A stretch of DNA of 64,000 nucleotides, from contig JAJJOY010000001.1 of assembly GCA_021029595.1 (NCBI GenBank), positions 186,001 through 250,000 of the forward strand, read 5' to 3'. The position numbers and the translations under genes were made by a program. Origin of the DNA: Hominenteromicrobium mulieris. GTDB lineage: Bacteria; Bacillota; Clostridia; Oscillospirales; Acutalibacteraceae. A model generated the notes under the pieces. The model was given only the letters and a program-made list of their open reading frames with translations, was not told where the DNA came from and made no database searches. This document shows, in pieces, positions 40,247 to 49,106 of this stretch (positions within the stretch are counted from its first letter, which is position 1; each line of letters opens with the position of its first letter).

Positions 40247-41707
40247 TTAATACTGGTTTTCGGAAAGCAAGCGATTCTTCTCGTCCCACAGCTTCTGGGA
40301 AAGGTCCACATAGTAGCTGTGCGGGTTTTCAAATCGCGTTACTTCTTCCCACAGCGTATCGACCTGCGCGAGGCAATGCGCGCGGATGGCGCTTAAGGCA
40401 CGCGGCTGATACAGGCACTCGCCGTTTTTAAACAGCTGGGTGCGCAGGCGCACGGCGCGGAAATTCTCCACGGTCTTGCGCTTCCACGTGTGGTTCGGGT
40501 CGAAGATCGTATACGGCTTCTCGTCGTCGATGACCTCGTCGTTCAGCGTGATGACATCCGCAATGGCCTTGTCGGTCTCGCGGTCAAAAATACGCCAAAC
40601 CTCCTTGAAGCACGGTGTGGTGATCTTTGCTACGTTTTCGCTGATCTTGATCTTCGGAACGATGGTGCCGTCCGGCTTTTCAACGGCCGCCAGCTTATAA
40701 ACGCCGCCGAACACCGGCTCGCTGGAGGACGTGATGAGTCGCTCGCCTACGCCGAAGGAATCAACCTTTGCGCCCTGCATGAGCATATCGCGGATGATGT
40801 ACTCATCAAGAGAATTGGATGCGCAGATCTTGCAGTCTTCAAAGCCGGCGTCGTCGAGCATCTTTCTCGCTTTTCTGGAAAGATACGTGATGTCGCCGCT
40901 GTCGATGCGGATGCCGGCCGGGCGGAAGCCCTGCGGCACGAGTACTTCGTTAAAGACGCGGATGGCGTTCGGCACACCGGATTTCAATACGTTGTATGTA
41001 TCGACGAGCAGCGTGCAGTTGTGCGGATATTCTTCGGCATACGCCTTAAATGCTTCGTATTCGCTGTCAAAAAGCTGTACCCAGCTGTGTGCCATGGTGC
41101 CGAGCGCCGGAACGCCGAAACGGCGGTCGCTGATGGTGCAGGCAGTGCCGACGCAGCCGCCGATATATGCGGCACGTGCGCCATAAATGGCGCCGTCAAA
41201 GCCCTGTGCACGGCGGGAGCCGAACTCCATGACCGATCTGCCGTCCGCAGCGCGCACGATGCGGTTTGTCTTCGTTGCGATGAGGCTCTGGTGGTTGATG
41301 GACAGCAAAACCATGGTCTCCACAAACTGTGCCTGAATGACCGGGCCGCGCACGGTGACGATCGGCTCACCCGGGAAGATCGGCGTGCCCTCCGGCACAG
41401 CCCAAACATCGCAGGTAAACTTGAAGTTCTTCAGATAATCGAGGAACTCTTCGCGAAAAATGTGCTTGGAGCGCAGGTAATCGATATCCTCCTGCGTGAA
41501 AGAAAGCTCACTCAAGTAATTGACGAGCTGCTCCACGCCTGCCATAATGGCAAATCCGCCGCCGTCCGGCACTTTGCGGAAAAACATATCAAAGTAGCCG
41601 ATGGTATCCTTAAAACCGTTGGCAAAATAGCCGTTTGCCATAGTGATCTCATAGAAATCCGTCAGCATGGTCAGGTTAATATGATCGTTAGAGAGATTCT
41701 GTGCCAT
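40247..41707 (-). CDS. pncB: Nicotinate phosphoribosyltransferase
   Basis: A 486-residue enzyme that starts the Preiss-Handler salvage of nicotinate to NAD. LTMLTDFYEITMANGYF is the N-terminal signature, FGSRRAQGFDGAIYGARAAYIGG the substrate-binding loop, ALGTMAHSWV carries the phosphorylated histidine, and GIRIDSGDITYLSRKARKMLDDAGF the PRPP-binding region. Length matches the Gram-positive class. A strong promoter lies about 120 bases upstream, with a small hairpin (GCTTTC/GAAAGC) shortly before the start. Confidence 0.96.
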   Translation of the reverse strand: MAQNLSNDHINLTMLTDFYEITMANGYFANGFKDTIGYFDMFFRKVPDGGGFAIMAGVEQLVNYLSELSFTQEDIDYLRSKHIFREEFLDYLKNFKFTCDVWAVPEGTPIFPGEPIVTVRGPVIQAQFVETMVLLSINHQSLIATKTNRIVRAADGRSVMEFGSRRAQGFDGAIYGARAAYIGGCVGTACTISDRRFGVPALGTMAHSWVQLFDSEYEAFKAYAEEYPHNCTLLVDTYNVLKSGVPNAIRVFNEVLVPQGFRPAGIRIDSGDITYLSRKARKMLDDAGFEDCKICASNSLDEYIIRDMLMQGAKVDSFGVGERLITSSSEPVFGGVYKLAAVEKPDGTIVPKIKISENVAKITTPCFKEVWRIFDRETDKAIADVITLNDEVIDDEKPYTIFDPNHTWKRKTVENFRAVRLRTQLFKNGECLYQPRALSAIRAHCLAQVDTLWEEVTRFENPHSYYVDLSQKLWDEKNRLLSENQY

Positions 41708-41826
41708 AATTCAGCCACCGCTTTCTGAAATGAAAGCATTCCTTTCCCCGGGAGTGAGGTGTGTCCTCATACGTCTTGTTTTTTACCACACACGGCCAAA
41801 AGCAGCGCTTTAAGCCGATTTGTATT
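41708..41826 (-). other. Leader of pncB
   Basis: From the promoter to ATG about 119 bases are untranslated. It contains a GCTTTC-GAAAGC hairpin near the start. I see no known riboswitch signature here. Confidence 0.4.
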
Positions 41827-41855
41827 ATTATACCGCAATTTTTTAAAAAGTACAA
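41827..41855 (-). promoter_or_regulatory. Promoter of pncB
   Basis: TTGTAC (41850-41855), a 17-base AT-rich spacer and a perfect TATAAT (41827-41832) on the minus strand. Confidence 0.8.
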
Positions 41856-41977
41856 TGAAAACTCACGGCAAACCGAAAAAATCTGCATCTGCACGGAAAA
41901 CGGCGCGTCTTTGCAAAATGTTTTGTTAAAAGTTTAGCACCACGTACAGTTTACGCGTTTTTTCGGAACAGAACAAA

Positions 41978-42006
41978 ATCCGGCCTGCAAGCACAGCAGA
42001 CCGGAT
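41978..42006 (-). terminator. Terminator of the hydrogenase operon
   Basis: ATCCGGTCTGC pairs with GCAGGCCGGAT (7-base loop) and is followed on the minus strand by TTTG, 15 bases after the hydrogenase stop. Confidence 0.85.
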
Positions 42007-42020
42007 CTCATTTCGGTTAA

Positions 42021-43469
42021 TTATTCGGCTTCCGGTCCGACATCGGTCACGGAGATGGCGTCGAGGATTGTCTTCTCCATCGCCTGCTTGCCGTACTTAT
42101 CGACATCTGCCTTGTTCTTTTCGCCGTGGGTCAGGCAGCCTGCGCCGCCGATGCAGCCGCCGGTGCACGCCATGCCCTCAATGAAGTTGTTCGGCAGAAC
42201 ATTCTTGGAGGCACGCAGCAAAGCCGCCTTGCAGGCTTCGATGCCGTCGCATGCGATGGCGTTGAGCTTGAAGTCTTCGTTGTTCTGCTCCTTGAGCGCT
42301 TCCACAACCGCGTCGGACAAACCGCCGCTGCGCGCAAAGATACGGCCGTAGTAGGAGGCGTTGTCGAGCACGCCTTCTTCGAGCGTGGTGAGGTCGATGT
42401 TGCGGCTGTCGAACAGCGCCTGCAGCTCTTCAAAGGTCAGCGTGCAGTCAATGTATCGGCTTGCCGGCTCGCCTTCCTTGAACTCCATCTTCTTCGCGGT
42501 GCACGGCCCGATGAAAACGACCTTTGCGCCCGGAGTGGTCTCCTTGATGTAGCGGCCGATCTCAGCTGCCGGAGACAGGTTGTGCGAGATTTTATCAACC
42601 ATGGTCGGGAAGTTCTTCTTGATGTAGGAAACGAATGCCGGGCAGCAGGAGCTTGTGAGGAAGCCCTTTTCCGCAAGCTCTGCCGCTTCCTTATACGCAA
42701 CCATATCTGCGCCGAGCGCCGCTTCGATGACATGATAGAAGCCGAGGCGCTGAATGCCGGTGATGACCTGGCCGAGCTTTGCATAGCTGAACTGGCTGGA
42801 AACGGACGGTGCTACGACCGCGTAAACCTTGTAGTCCTGATTCTCGTGGCTGCCCTTGATAAGGTTGACAGCATCGAGAATGAAGGACTTATCGACGATT
42901 GCGCCGAACGGGCACTGGTAGACACAGGCGCCGCAGGAGATGCACTTTTCGTTATCAATATGCGCTGCGCGATGCTCCTCGCTGCTCATGCTGATGGCCT
43001 TAATCTTGCAGGCCTTTTCGCACGGACGCTTCTGGTTGATGATGGCGCTGTACGGGCATACCTTTGCGCACTGGCCGCACTCTACGCATTTCGACTTATC
43101 GATGTGCGCCTTCTGCTGCTCATCAAACGTGATGGCGCCGCGGCGGCATACGTCCTCGCAGCGGTGTGCAAGACAACCGCGGCAGGACTCTGTGACGACA
43201 TGGCCGCTGACCGGGCATTCGTCGCAGGCAATCTCGATGACTTCGATGACGTTCGGGTTTTTCTTGTCGCCGCCCATAGCGAGCTTGATGCGCTCCTCAA
43301 CGATGGCGCGCTCTTTGTAGATGCAGCAGCGCATCGTCGGTTTTTCTTTGACGATCAGCTTCGGAATCTCATAGTATGCGGCGTCGAGGTTATCCTCAAA
43401 ACCGTAACGTGCGACCTCGCGCAGGACCTTATACTTCAAATACTGGATTTTCGTATCAAACTTTCTCAT
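42021..43469 (-). CDS. Monomeric [FeFe] hydrogenase, group-B-like
   Basis: The 482-residue enzyme has a cysteine-rich N-terminal part with two [4Fe-4S] ferredoxin motifs (about 128-140 and 176-187) and extra cysteines at 82-150, then the H-cluster domain: TSSCCPAF (Cys275/276), GPCTAKKMEF (Cys323) and MACTGGCIGGAGC (Cys435/439). All H-cluster ligands and the proton-relay cysteine are present, so it should be catalytic. It lacks a [2Fe-2S] domain, as in group B. It would exchange electrons with ferredoxin to make or use H2. It is the last gene after the HydS-PP2C pair. Confidence 0.93.
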   Translation of the reverse strand: MRKFDTKIQYLKYKVLREVARYGFEDNLDAAYYEIPKLIVKEKPTMRCCIYKERAIVEERIKLAMGGDKKNPNVIEVIEIACDECPVSGHVVTESCRGCLAHRCEDVCRRGAITFDEQQKAHIDKSKCVECGQCAKVCPYSAIINQKRPCEKACKIKAISMSSEEHRAAHIDNEKCISCGACVYQCPFGAIVDKSFILDAVNLIKGSHENQDYKVYAVVAPSVSSQFSYAKLGQVITGIQRLGFYHVIEAALGADMVAYKEAAELAEKGFLTSSCCPAFVSYIKKNFPTMVDKISHNLSPAAEIGRYIKETTPGAKVVFIGPCTAKKMEFKEGEPASRYIDCTLTFEELQALFDSRNIDLTTLEEGVLDNASYYGRIFARSGGLSDAVVEALKEQNNEDFKLNAIACDGIEACKAALLRASKNVLPNNFIEGMACTGGCIGGAGCLTHGEKNKADVDKYGKQAMEKTILDAISVTDVGPEAE

Positions 43470-43574
43470 TCTTCACATCAAACCTTTCTTGCTTTGGACA
43501 GAGACTTCCTTTTCTATATTTTCAAACCTTCCTTAGAGTGCCGAGACACTCTATACGCAGAAGCTTTTCTGCGC
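43470..43574 (-). other. Intercistronic hairpins between the phosphatase and hydrogenase genes
   Basis: GCGCAGAA-AAGC-TTCTGCG and AGAGTGTCTCGGCACTCT lie between the two genes, followed by the SD AAGAAAGG of the hydrogenase gene. They may protect or process the hydrogenase mRNA. Confidence 0.45.
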
Positions 43575-44747
43575 TTAGAAGTAAGATACCTTAACTTTTT
43601 TGCCCATCTTCTCGAGCGAGGTGCAGAGATTTTCGACCAACTGCATCTTAATGTTGAAGTTAATGGGCAGATTCGGGTTCTGGTGCGCCGGGTTTACCGC
43701 ACGACCGACAAAGAAGTTGATATCGGTCGCTTCTTCAAACAGCATGCGGGCGATCATAGACGCGCCGTCGCGCTTATAGCCCCACTGGCTGTACTTGCGG
43801 TTTTCCTCAAGGTAATCCTTCGCGTACTCGACGACCTTGCTCATGGTGATGACGCCTTCGGTGACAAGGTCGAGTCCTTCGACCTTCGCCGTGGGCGGAA
43901 TATCGGAATCGAGGTAATCGAGCTGTGCGATGATGGGCTTTTTGAGGTATTCCGCCGCAAGCGTAGACGTGGTACCGCCGCAGACAATCCGCTTGCCGGG
44001 TGCCGAGAAGAACGCCTCGTGCATTTTCGCGAGATCTTCGGGTTTAGACGGCGGTCCGATCATCAGGTTCACGCAGCAGCGCTCGCGCACTTTGACGCAG
44101 ACCGCGGTGGTATCGTCGCCCGGCTGGCCGCCGTAGAGCTTGTTGCACTCATCGAGCAGCAGCGCATTGAGCGTTTTTGCCGTGAAGCTTTCGTCGTACA
44201 TCATCTCCATATAGTCAATGATGTCCTTGCGCTCCCAGCCAAAATTCAGCGACATGCCGATGCCGGCATGAATGGCGCCGTCGCTGAACGCGATGAACGT
44301 GTCATCCTTCTGAATCGGGATGCGGGTCTTATAGATCGTTTTGCCGCCGATCTCGACGGCTTCGCGCGGGTATTCCCAGTTTTTGCCGTTGCGCAGCAGA
44401 ACCACGAACGGGTTATCATACTGAATGATCTCCGCTTCTTCATTTTCTATGATTCGGATGATGGTGAACGTGGAATACGCCACGCCGCGCACCGCGCAGA
44501 TGGGCAGTGTAGACGCAATGGTCTCCACGCAGTCTTCGACATGCAGCCCCTCCGCCATCATGGTAGAGATGATCTTTGCGGTCAGCGTGGAAAGAATGTT
44601 CGCCTTAACGCCGCTGCCCATGCCGTCTGCCAGCACAACCACCGTGGAATTTTCTCCCTGCGGAACGATGTCAACGTGATCGCCGCAAAGCTGTTCACCT
44701 TTTTTGTTGAGGCTCATCCAGCCAATATCTGTACAGAGATTATTCAT
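43575..44747 (-). CDS. SpoIIE/PP2C family protein phosphatase
   Basis: The 390-residue protein has a PP2C/SpoIIE domain (about 1-220): VVVLADGMGSGVKANILSTLTAKII supplies the metal-binding Asp-Gly-Met-Gly motif and FIAFSDGAIHAGIG and GGQPGDDTTAVCVKV the second and third metal sites. The remaining part (about 225-390) is unassigned. It overlaps the HydS stop by 8 bases, so both are coupled. Phosphatases of this type stand beside group C hydrogenases in Clostridia, suggesting H2-dependent dephosphorylation of a regulator. Confidence 0.9.
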   Translation of the reverse strand: MNNLCTDIGWMSLNKKGEQLCGDHVDIVPQGENSTVVVLADGMGSGVKANILSTLTAKIISTMMAEGLHVEDCVETIASTLPICAVRGVAYSTFTIIRIIENEEAEIIQYDNPFVVLLRNGKNWEYPREAVEIGGKTIYKTRIPIQKDDTFIAFSDGAIHAGIGMSLNFGWERKDIIDYMEMMYDESFTAKTLNALLLDECNKLYGGQPGDDTTAVCVKVRERCCVNLMIGPPSKPEDLAKMHEAFFSAPGKRIVCGGTTSTLAAEYLKKPIIAQLDYLDSDIPPTAKVEGLDLVTEGVITMSKVVEYAKDYLEENRKYSQWGYKRDGASMIARMLFEEATDINFFVGRAVNPAHQNPNLPINFNIKMQLVENLCTSLEKMGKKVKVSYF

Positions 44748-46413
44748 CTTGCAGCGATTCCTTTAACTTGGTGAGCGCGATTTTCGTTTCTGCCGTGGTC
44801 TCGCCGAGCAGCGATGCGATCTCCTGTACGACGCGCATCTGCTTTTCGATCACACGGTTGGTGACTTCAATCGTCTGCTGCCCCATTTTTTCTTTTTTCA
44901 GGTGTTCGTTCATTTCATCCGTCACATCACGCATGATGCACATGATAATGTGATAGTTGCGGTCGTAGAGCACGGTCTGGTCGACATACTTGCCGTATTC
45001 CGCAAGGTACACACGCTCGTCGCGCACGCCGCGGCCGGACTGCATGACGTCGATGAAGACGCGCGGGTCCAGAATGCGGATGACCTGCTTGCCGAGCACC
45101 TCGGATGTATGCTTCACGTTCACGATCTTACGCGCGGCAGCGTTGATCTGCTGGATTTCCAGCGATTCGTTCAGCACCAAAATGCCGTTCGGCGTGTTGT
45201 TGATGATGGTATCGGAGAACGACTGCGCTTTGCCGAGCAGATACGGCAGGCACATGGAAATCTCCGCCTTGCCCTGATAAACAGCGATGGCCTTTTCGCG
45301 GCAGGTATTATAGCCGCAGGCACCGCAGTTCAATTCCTGCTCCGGGCGAGTCTTGCCCATCTTTTTGAGGATAGCCTCAATCTCGATGTTGCCCGGCATG
45401 AGGTGATACAGGCTGATATAATCAAAATCGTGCTTGAGCTCTTCGGAAGCCGGCTGCGGCACCACAAAGTCCTTTTTGCCGGCATACTTATTAACCGCGA
45501 TAAAATCCTGCACAGGTTGACGCTGGCCCTGATCCATAGCCGGGCCGTTGATGCAGCTGCCGAAGCAGGCGCTCATCTCGACAAAGCAGTTCTCCATTTT
45601 ACCGCTCTTGATGTCTTCAAGCGCGTTGATGCAGTTTTCCACGCCGTCGATCGCCATGTATGTATACTCGGGGTCATCGCACACCATGGTGCGCAGAATG
45701 CCTCCGGTCGTCGGGAACAGGCGCGCACGGCTTTCTTCCGTGTGATCCTCGCCTGCTTCCACGGTGATGCCTTCTTTTTCAAACCAGGCGGAAAGCTCCT
45801 CGAACGTGAGCACACAGTCCACATACGGGCTTTCGTCGGCCTCTGCCTTTTTGGAGATGCACGGCCCGATGAAAACGGTCTTCAGTTCCGGGTCTTCCTC
45901 CTTCAGCATCTTACAGTGCGCCTGCATCGGCGACAAAACATGTGCAAGGTACGGCAGAGCCTCCGGGTAATACTTCTGCACAAGCGTATTGACAGAGTGA
46001 CAGCATGTGGAAATGATGACGCTCTGCCGACGCTCTTTAATGATCTTTTCGTATTCGGTCTTGACGACGGACGCACCTACGGCGGTCTCCTCTACACGGT
46101 CAAAGCCAAGCTTTTTGAGCGCCGCACGCATCGTTTCGATGGTAGCGCCCGGGTAATTTGCTACAAAGGATGGCGCAAGGCTGACTGCCACGGGACATTC
46201 ACCCTTGACGAACATCTCCGCAATCGGTACGTCATTTCGGATTTCTTTTGCGTTCTGCGGACATACGACAAAGCACTGACCGCAGAGAATGCACTCGTCT
46301 TTTACGATATGCGCCTGACTGGACTGAAAACGAATGGACTTGACAGGGCAATGACGGATGCACTTATAACAGTTCTGACAGTTAGACTTTTTGAGCTTCA
46401 GGTAGTCTGGCAT
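44740..46413 (-). CDS. Group C [FeFe] hydrogenase-like sensor HydS with PAS domain
   Basis: The 557-residue protein begins with two [4Fe-4S] motifs (about 11-23 and 41-52), then the H-cluster domain: ISTCCHSVN (Cys137/138), GPCISKKAE (Cys185) and EMSACFGSCINGPA (Cys283/287). After that come a four-cysteine iron-sulfur segment (LNCGACGYNTCREKA... to Cys388), a PAS domain at about 400-510 and a C-terminal helical region of the kind that could form a coiled coil. Known group C HydS proteins sense H2 rather than turn it over quickly. Here the first motif is TCCHS instead of TSCCP, but all cluster ligands remain. The partner is the coupled PP2C gene. Confidence 0.9.
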   Translation of the reverse strand: MPDYLKLKKSNCQNCYKCIRHCPVKSIRFQSSQAHIVKDECILCGQCFVVCPQNAKEIRNDVPIAEMFVKGECPVAVSLAPSFVANYPGATIETMRAALKKLGFDRVEETAVGASVVKTEYEKIIKERRQSVIISTCCHSVNTLVQKYYPEALPYLAHVLSPMQAHCKMLKEEDPELKTVFIGPCISKKAEADESPYVDCVLTFEELSAWFEKEGITVEAGEDHTEESRARLFPTTGGILRTMVCDDPEYTYMAIDGVENCINALEDIKSGKMENCFVEMSACFGSCINGPAMDQGQRQPVQDFIAVNKYAGKKDFVVPQPASEELKHDFDYISLYHLMPGNIEIEAILKKMGKTRPEQELNCGACGYNTCREKAIAVYQGKAEISMCLPYLLGKAQSFSDTIINNTPNGILVLNESLEIQQINAAARKIVNVKHTSEVLGKQVIRILDPRVFIDVMQSGRGVRDERVYLAEYGKYVDQTVLYDRNYHIIMCIMRDVTDEMNEHLKKEKMGQQTIEVTNRVIEKQMRVVQEIASLLGETTAETKIALTKLKESLQDE

Positions 46414-46435
46414 ACCCTATTATCCTCTCTTTAAC

Positions 46436-46831
46436 TTATCCTCTTTTAGCGTTCGCTTTCGCTACGAATTTTTCATCCTTGACGATGAATCTTTCATGGG
46501 TACCGCTGCCGATGGGGCCGACCTCGTCAAACGCCTTAACCGTGAACACCAAACGGCGGTTGTCCACTTCGGTAAGTTCGCACTCTGCCGTAACATGCAT
46601 GCTAAGCGGCGTTGCGGACGTGTGCTGCACATTCATCAGCGTGCCCACAGTGCCCATGCCCGGCTCTAATTCCGGCGCAACGCACTTCCAAGCCGCCTCT
46701 TCCATCAGCGCGACCATAGCGGGCGTTGCAAAAACGTCCAGCGTGCCGCTTCCCATGGCTTTGGCTGTGTTCTTCTCTGTAACAACGGTCTCGGCTTTGC
46801 CTTTCATTCCGGCTGTCAACAACTTAATCAC
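46436..46831 (-). CDS. Hotdog-fold thioesterase, FlK-like
   Basis: A 131-residue hotdog protein. SGTLDVFATPAMVALMEEAAWKCVAPELEPGMGTVGTLMNVQHTSATPLSMHVTAECELTEVD matches the fluoroacetyl-CoA thioesterase-like family with the conserved Thr/Glu/His set, and FVHERF-like HERFIVKDEKF ends it. The start may be GTG 46831 or TTG 46822. It lies 22 bases before HydS in the same operon. A thioesterase is not a normal part of a hydrogenase locus; its acyl-CoA substrate is unknown. Confidence 0.85.
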   Translation of the reverse strand: MIKLLTAGMKGKAETVVTEKNTAKAMGSGTLDVFATPAMVALMEEAAWKCVAPELEPGMGTVGTLMNVQHTSATPLSMHVTAECELTEVDNRRLVFTVKAFDEVGPIGSGTHERFIVKDEKFVAKANAKRG

Positions 46832-46935
46832 CCTTACTTCCTATTTTCTGCTGCGTTTTGCCGCACACAGCAGCTTACGCACGGAGAGCCGATGCAAAAA
46901 GGCTCTTGCACCGGCTAAATTTTTGTTTCTTATGC

Positions 46936-47178
46936 TTACTGAACCTTTGCGAGAATCTCTTTCTGGAAGAATTCCTCGGTGGTGTCGGGAGATACGGAAT
47001 GCTTCTCGCCGTCTACGGTGACGTTGACGCCGTTTACGCAGTCACCCATGCAGAAAGTGCCACCGAGTTCTACCTTATCTTCGAGGTGGTTTTCCTTTAC
47101 GAGCGCCTGAAGCTTTTCCACGACCTGGCGGGAACCTTTCAGATGACATGAGCTGCCGATGCAGATGATAACTTTCAT
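46936..47178 (-). CDS. Thioredoxin-like [2Fe-2S] ferredoxin (NuoE/HndA-type)
   Basis: The 80-residue protein has two cysteine pairs, CIGSSC and FCMGDC, in the thioredoxin-like ferredoxin pattern (C-x4-C and C-x3-C). VNGVNVTVDGEKHSVSPD is the family C-terminus. It would carry electrons for a redox complex. ATG 47178 has GGAG about 10 bases upstream. It is first after rex and 104 bases before the thioesterase gene. Confidence 0.92.
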   Translation of the reverse strand: MKVIICIGSSCHLKGSRQVVEKLQALVKENHLEDKVELGGTFCMGDCVNGVNVTVDGEKHSVSPDTTEEFFQKEILAKVQ

Positions 47179-47270
47179 TCTAATCAAACTCCGTTTCTTA
47201 GTTTTTGGTTTTTACTTATTTGTTTATCTAATGGCATAGAAAAGGGATCTTCCTTTTCTGCCAAGCTAAC

Positions 47271-47912
47271 TTAGGTATTGGCGTCAAATTTCTCCTTGAG
47301 CTGCTTAGATAAGAGCGCAAGCGACGCGGCGAGGTTTTCGTTATGTACCAATATGCCCTCCGGCACATCGAGATGCACGGGCGCGAAATTCCAGATAGCC
47401 AGAATTCCGCTTTCAATGAGCAAGTTGCAGATGGCCTGCGCATTTTCTGCCGGGACCGCGATGATGCCGATGCGCACGCGCATGCGCTCACACAGATCCA
47501 TCAGCTTATCCATTGTCAGAATGCGTTTGCCGCCGTAATCTTCCTCACATACCTCTTCATCGATATCGAACGCGGCCACAATGTTCATGCCGCAGTCTTT
47601 AAAGCCGCCATACGTCAAAAGCGCCTTGCCGAGCTTGCCCGCGCCGACGATGATGGCGTCATCAACATCATTGTAGCCTAAGAATTCCTCAAGCTCTGCG
47701 ATGAGCGCCTCTGTGTTGTAACCAACCTTCGGCTTGCCGGCCGAACTGACCGCTGCAAGGTCTTTGCGCACAACGACATGGTTGAGGCGCAGCGCCTCTG
47801 CGATGGTCGTGGCGGAAATGTGTTCCGGCGTGTTTTCGCCGAGCTGCTTCATATAATTCAGGTAAAGCGGTAACCTGAGCAGCGTTTGTTTTGAAATGCT
47901 GCGATTCACCAT
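47271..47912 (-). CDS. rex: Redox-sensing transcriptional repressor Rex
   Basis: The 213-residue repressor has the N-terminal winged helix (SISKQTLLRLPLYLNYMKQL to LNHVVVRKDLAAVSSAGKPKVGYN) and a C-terminal NAD(H)-binding Rossmann domain beginning DAIIVGAGKLGKALLTYGGF. Rex falls off DNA when NADH is high and so turns on fermentative and hydrogenase genes. I chose ATG 47912; an ATG 6 codons earlier is possible. It sits directly upstream of the hydrogenase genes, a probable target; I found no perfect Rex box by eye. Confidence 0.96.
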   Translation of the reverse strand: MVNRSISKQTLLRLPLYLNYMKQLGENTPEHISATTIAEALRLNHVVVRKDLAAVSSAGKPKVGYNTEALIAELEEFLGYNDVDDAIIVGAGKLGKALLTYGGFKDCGMNIVAAFDIDEEVCEEDYGGKRILTMDKLMDLCERMRVRIGIIAVPAENAQAICNLLIESGILAIWNFAPVHLDVPEGILVHNENLAASLALLSKQLKEKFDANT

Positions 47913-48007
47913 GACGCAGCCAACCCCCATCCAAACAGAAAATCAAAATAAACCAAACATCTAATACTTTAACACAAGAAACGACCAAATGGAATACCCA
48001 TTTTCAA

Positions 48008-48031
48008 ATATCGATATAATTTCATCGATAT
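48008..48031. promoter_or_regulatory. Perfect palindrome upstream of rex
   Basis: ATATCGAT (48008-48015), 8 bases, ATCGATAT (48024-48031). It lies about 95 bases before the rex start. It resembles an operator but not the Rex consensus. Confidence 0.5.
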
Positions 48032-48102
48032 GAAAGCAAAAAAGCCCCAACGACACGTTAAAAAACAGACAAACTAAATCAAATACAAACTTCGGCGGAT
48101 TT

Positions 48103-49056
48103 CTACTCCGCATGCGGCGTGCCGAACTTTGCGCTCAATAAATCGCGCTCCTCATACAACTTTTCGATGAACTGTTTATCGACCGCCGTATATTTATATT
48201 CCTTTTTGGACGTCAAAATATCTCTATACACGCGGTGTTTGTTGCCGCGGCACGGTTTTAGCACAAGCTCATAGCGTTCAAGTTGTTCCACATCCGTCGG
48301 CGAGACCCACATATATGTGTGCGGCACCGTCGCCAAAAGGTCGAGCTGACTGCCGCGGCTGTAAACATACACGCGTTTGGTGACGTTTTCGTCCATCTCT
48401 GCCTTTTTGATGTCGGACATCGGCAGCGACGGCACGAACGGATCGCCGTGGCAAATTTCGATATAGCCGGAAAGGTCTTCTATATCCACAACATTCTTTT
48501 GCGAGAGCGGGTCGTTTTTGGAGATGAGAAGCTGATACTCGAATTCCCAGATGTTCTCCGACTTCATGCCCTTATCGCGCAGCATGTTCGTAAAAAAGCT
48601 CTCAAAGATCGTCTGATACCGCACGATGGCAAGGCCGTAGTTTTCCTGCACCACGTTGCGAATGGCACGCATAGCGTTCGTTTCTTTGAAACTAAACTCG
48701 ATTTCCTTTGACATATCCGCCTCACGGACAAACTTGGAAAACGCATCCGCAATATAGCTGGCGCGCGGCACCGAGATGCTGAACTTCAGCTTATTATTCT
48801 TTTCGGGCTTATAAAGCGACTCCATTTCTTCGATCTGTGCCAGAATACTCTTGGCGTAGCCGAGAAACTCCTCTCCCTGCGGTGTGGGCACAATGCCCTT
48901 TGAGGTACGCTTAAAGATCTTGACGCCGAGCGTCTCCTCAAGCTCCTTAATCCCGCGGCTGAGGTTCGGCTGCCCCATAAAAAGGTTTTCGGCAGCCTTA
49001 GTGATGGATGCGGTCTTCTCTACTTCCACCGCATATTTCAGATGTGCGATGTTCAT
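48103..49056 (-). CDS. LysR family transcriptional regulator
   Basis: A 317-residue LysR protein: helix-turn-helix at about 3-60 (LKYAVEVEKTASITKAAENLFMGQPNLSRGIKELEETLGVKIFKR), linker helix, then a two-lobed effector-binding domain. It has a strong promoter of its own and is read toward rex with about 190 bases between, so it is probably a separate unit. Effector and target genes are not evident from the sequence. Confidence 0.94.
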   Translation of the reverse strand: MNIAHLKYAVEVEKTASITKAAENLFMGQPNLSRGIKELEETLGVKIFKRTSKGIVPTPQGEEFLGYAKSILAQIEEMESLYKPEKNNKLKFSISVPRASYIADAFSKFVREADMSKEIEFSFKETNAMRAIRNVVQENYGLAIVRYQTIFESFFTNMLRDKGMKSENIWEFEYQLLISKNDPLSQKNVVDIEDLSGYIEICHGDPFVPSLPMSDIKKAEMDENVTKRVYVYSRGSQLDLLATVPHTYMWVSPTDVEQLERYELVLKPCRGNKHRVYRDILTSKKEYKYTAVDKQFIEKLYEERDLLSAKFGTPHAE

Positions 49057-49106
49057 TGCGTTCTCCTACGGACATATTTGAAAGGGCATAACACTATTTC
49101 GATTAT

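Noticed and set aside
39939-40250. Plus-strand ORFs of 80-100 codons across 39.9-40.25 kb
   Set aside because: They lie wholly over RNase P RNA and have no protein-like features or SD.
42126-44774. An 882-codon plus-strand open frame across the hydrogenase and phosphatase genes
   Set aside because: It is antisense to two well-supported genes with known motifs; its composition (rich in Ala, Arg, Asp, His) is the usual shadow of high-GC coding DNA.
44902-46434. A 510-codon plus-strand frame opposite HydS
   Set aside because: It overlaps the whole HydS gene in antisense and has no motif or SD.
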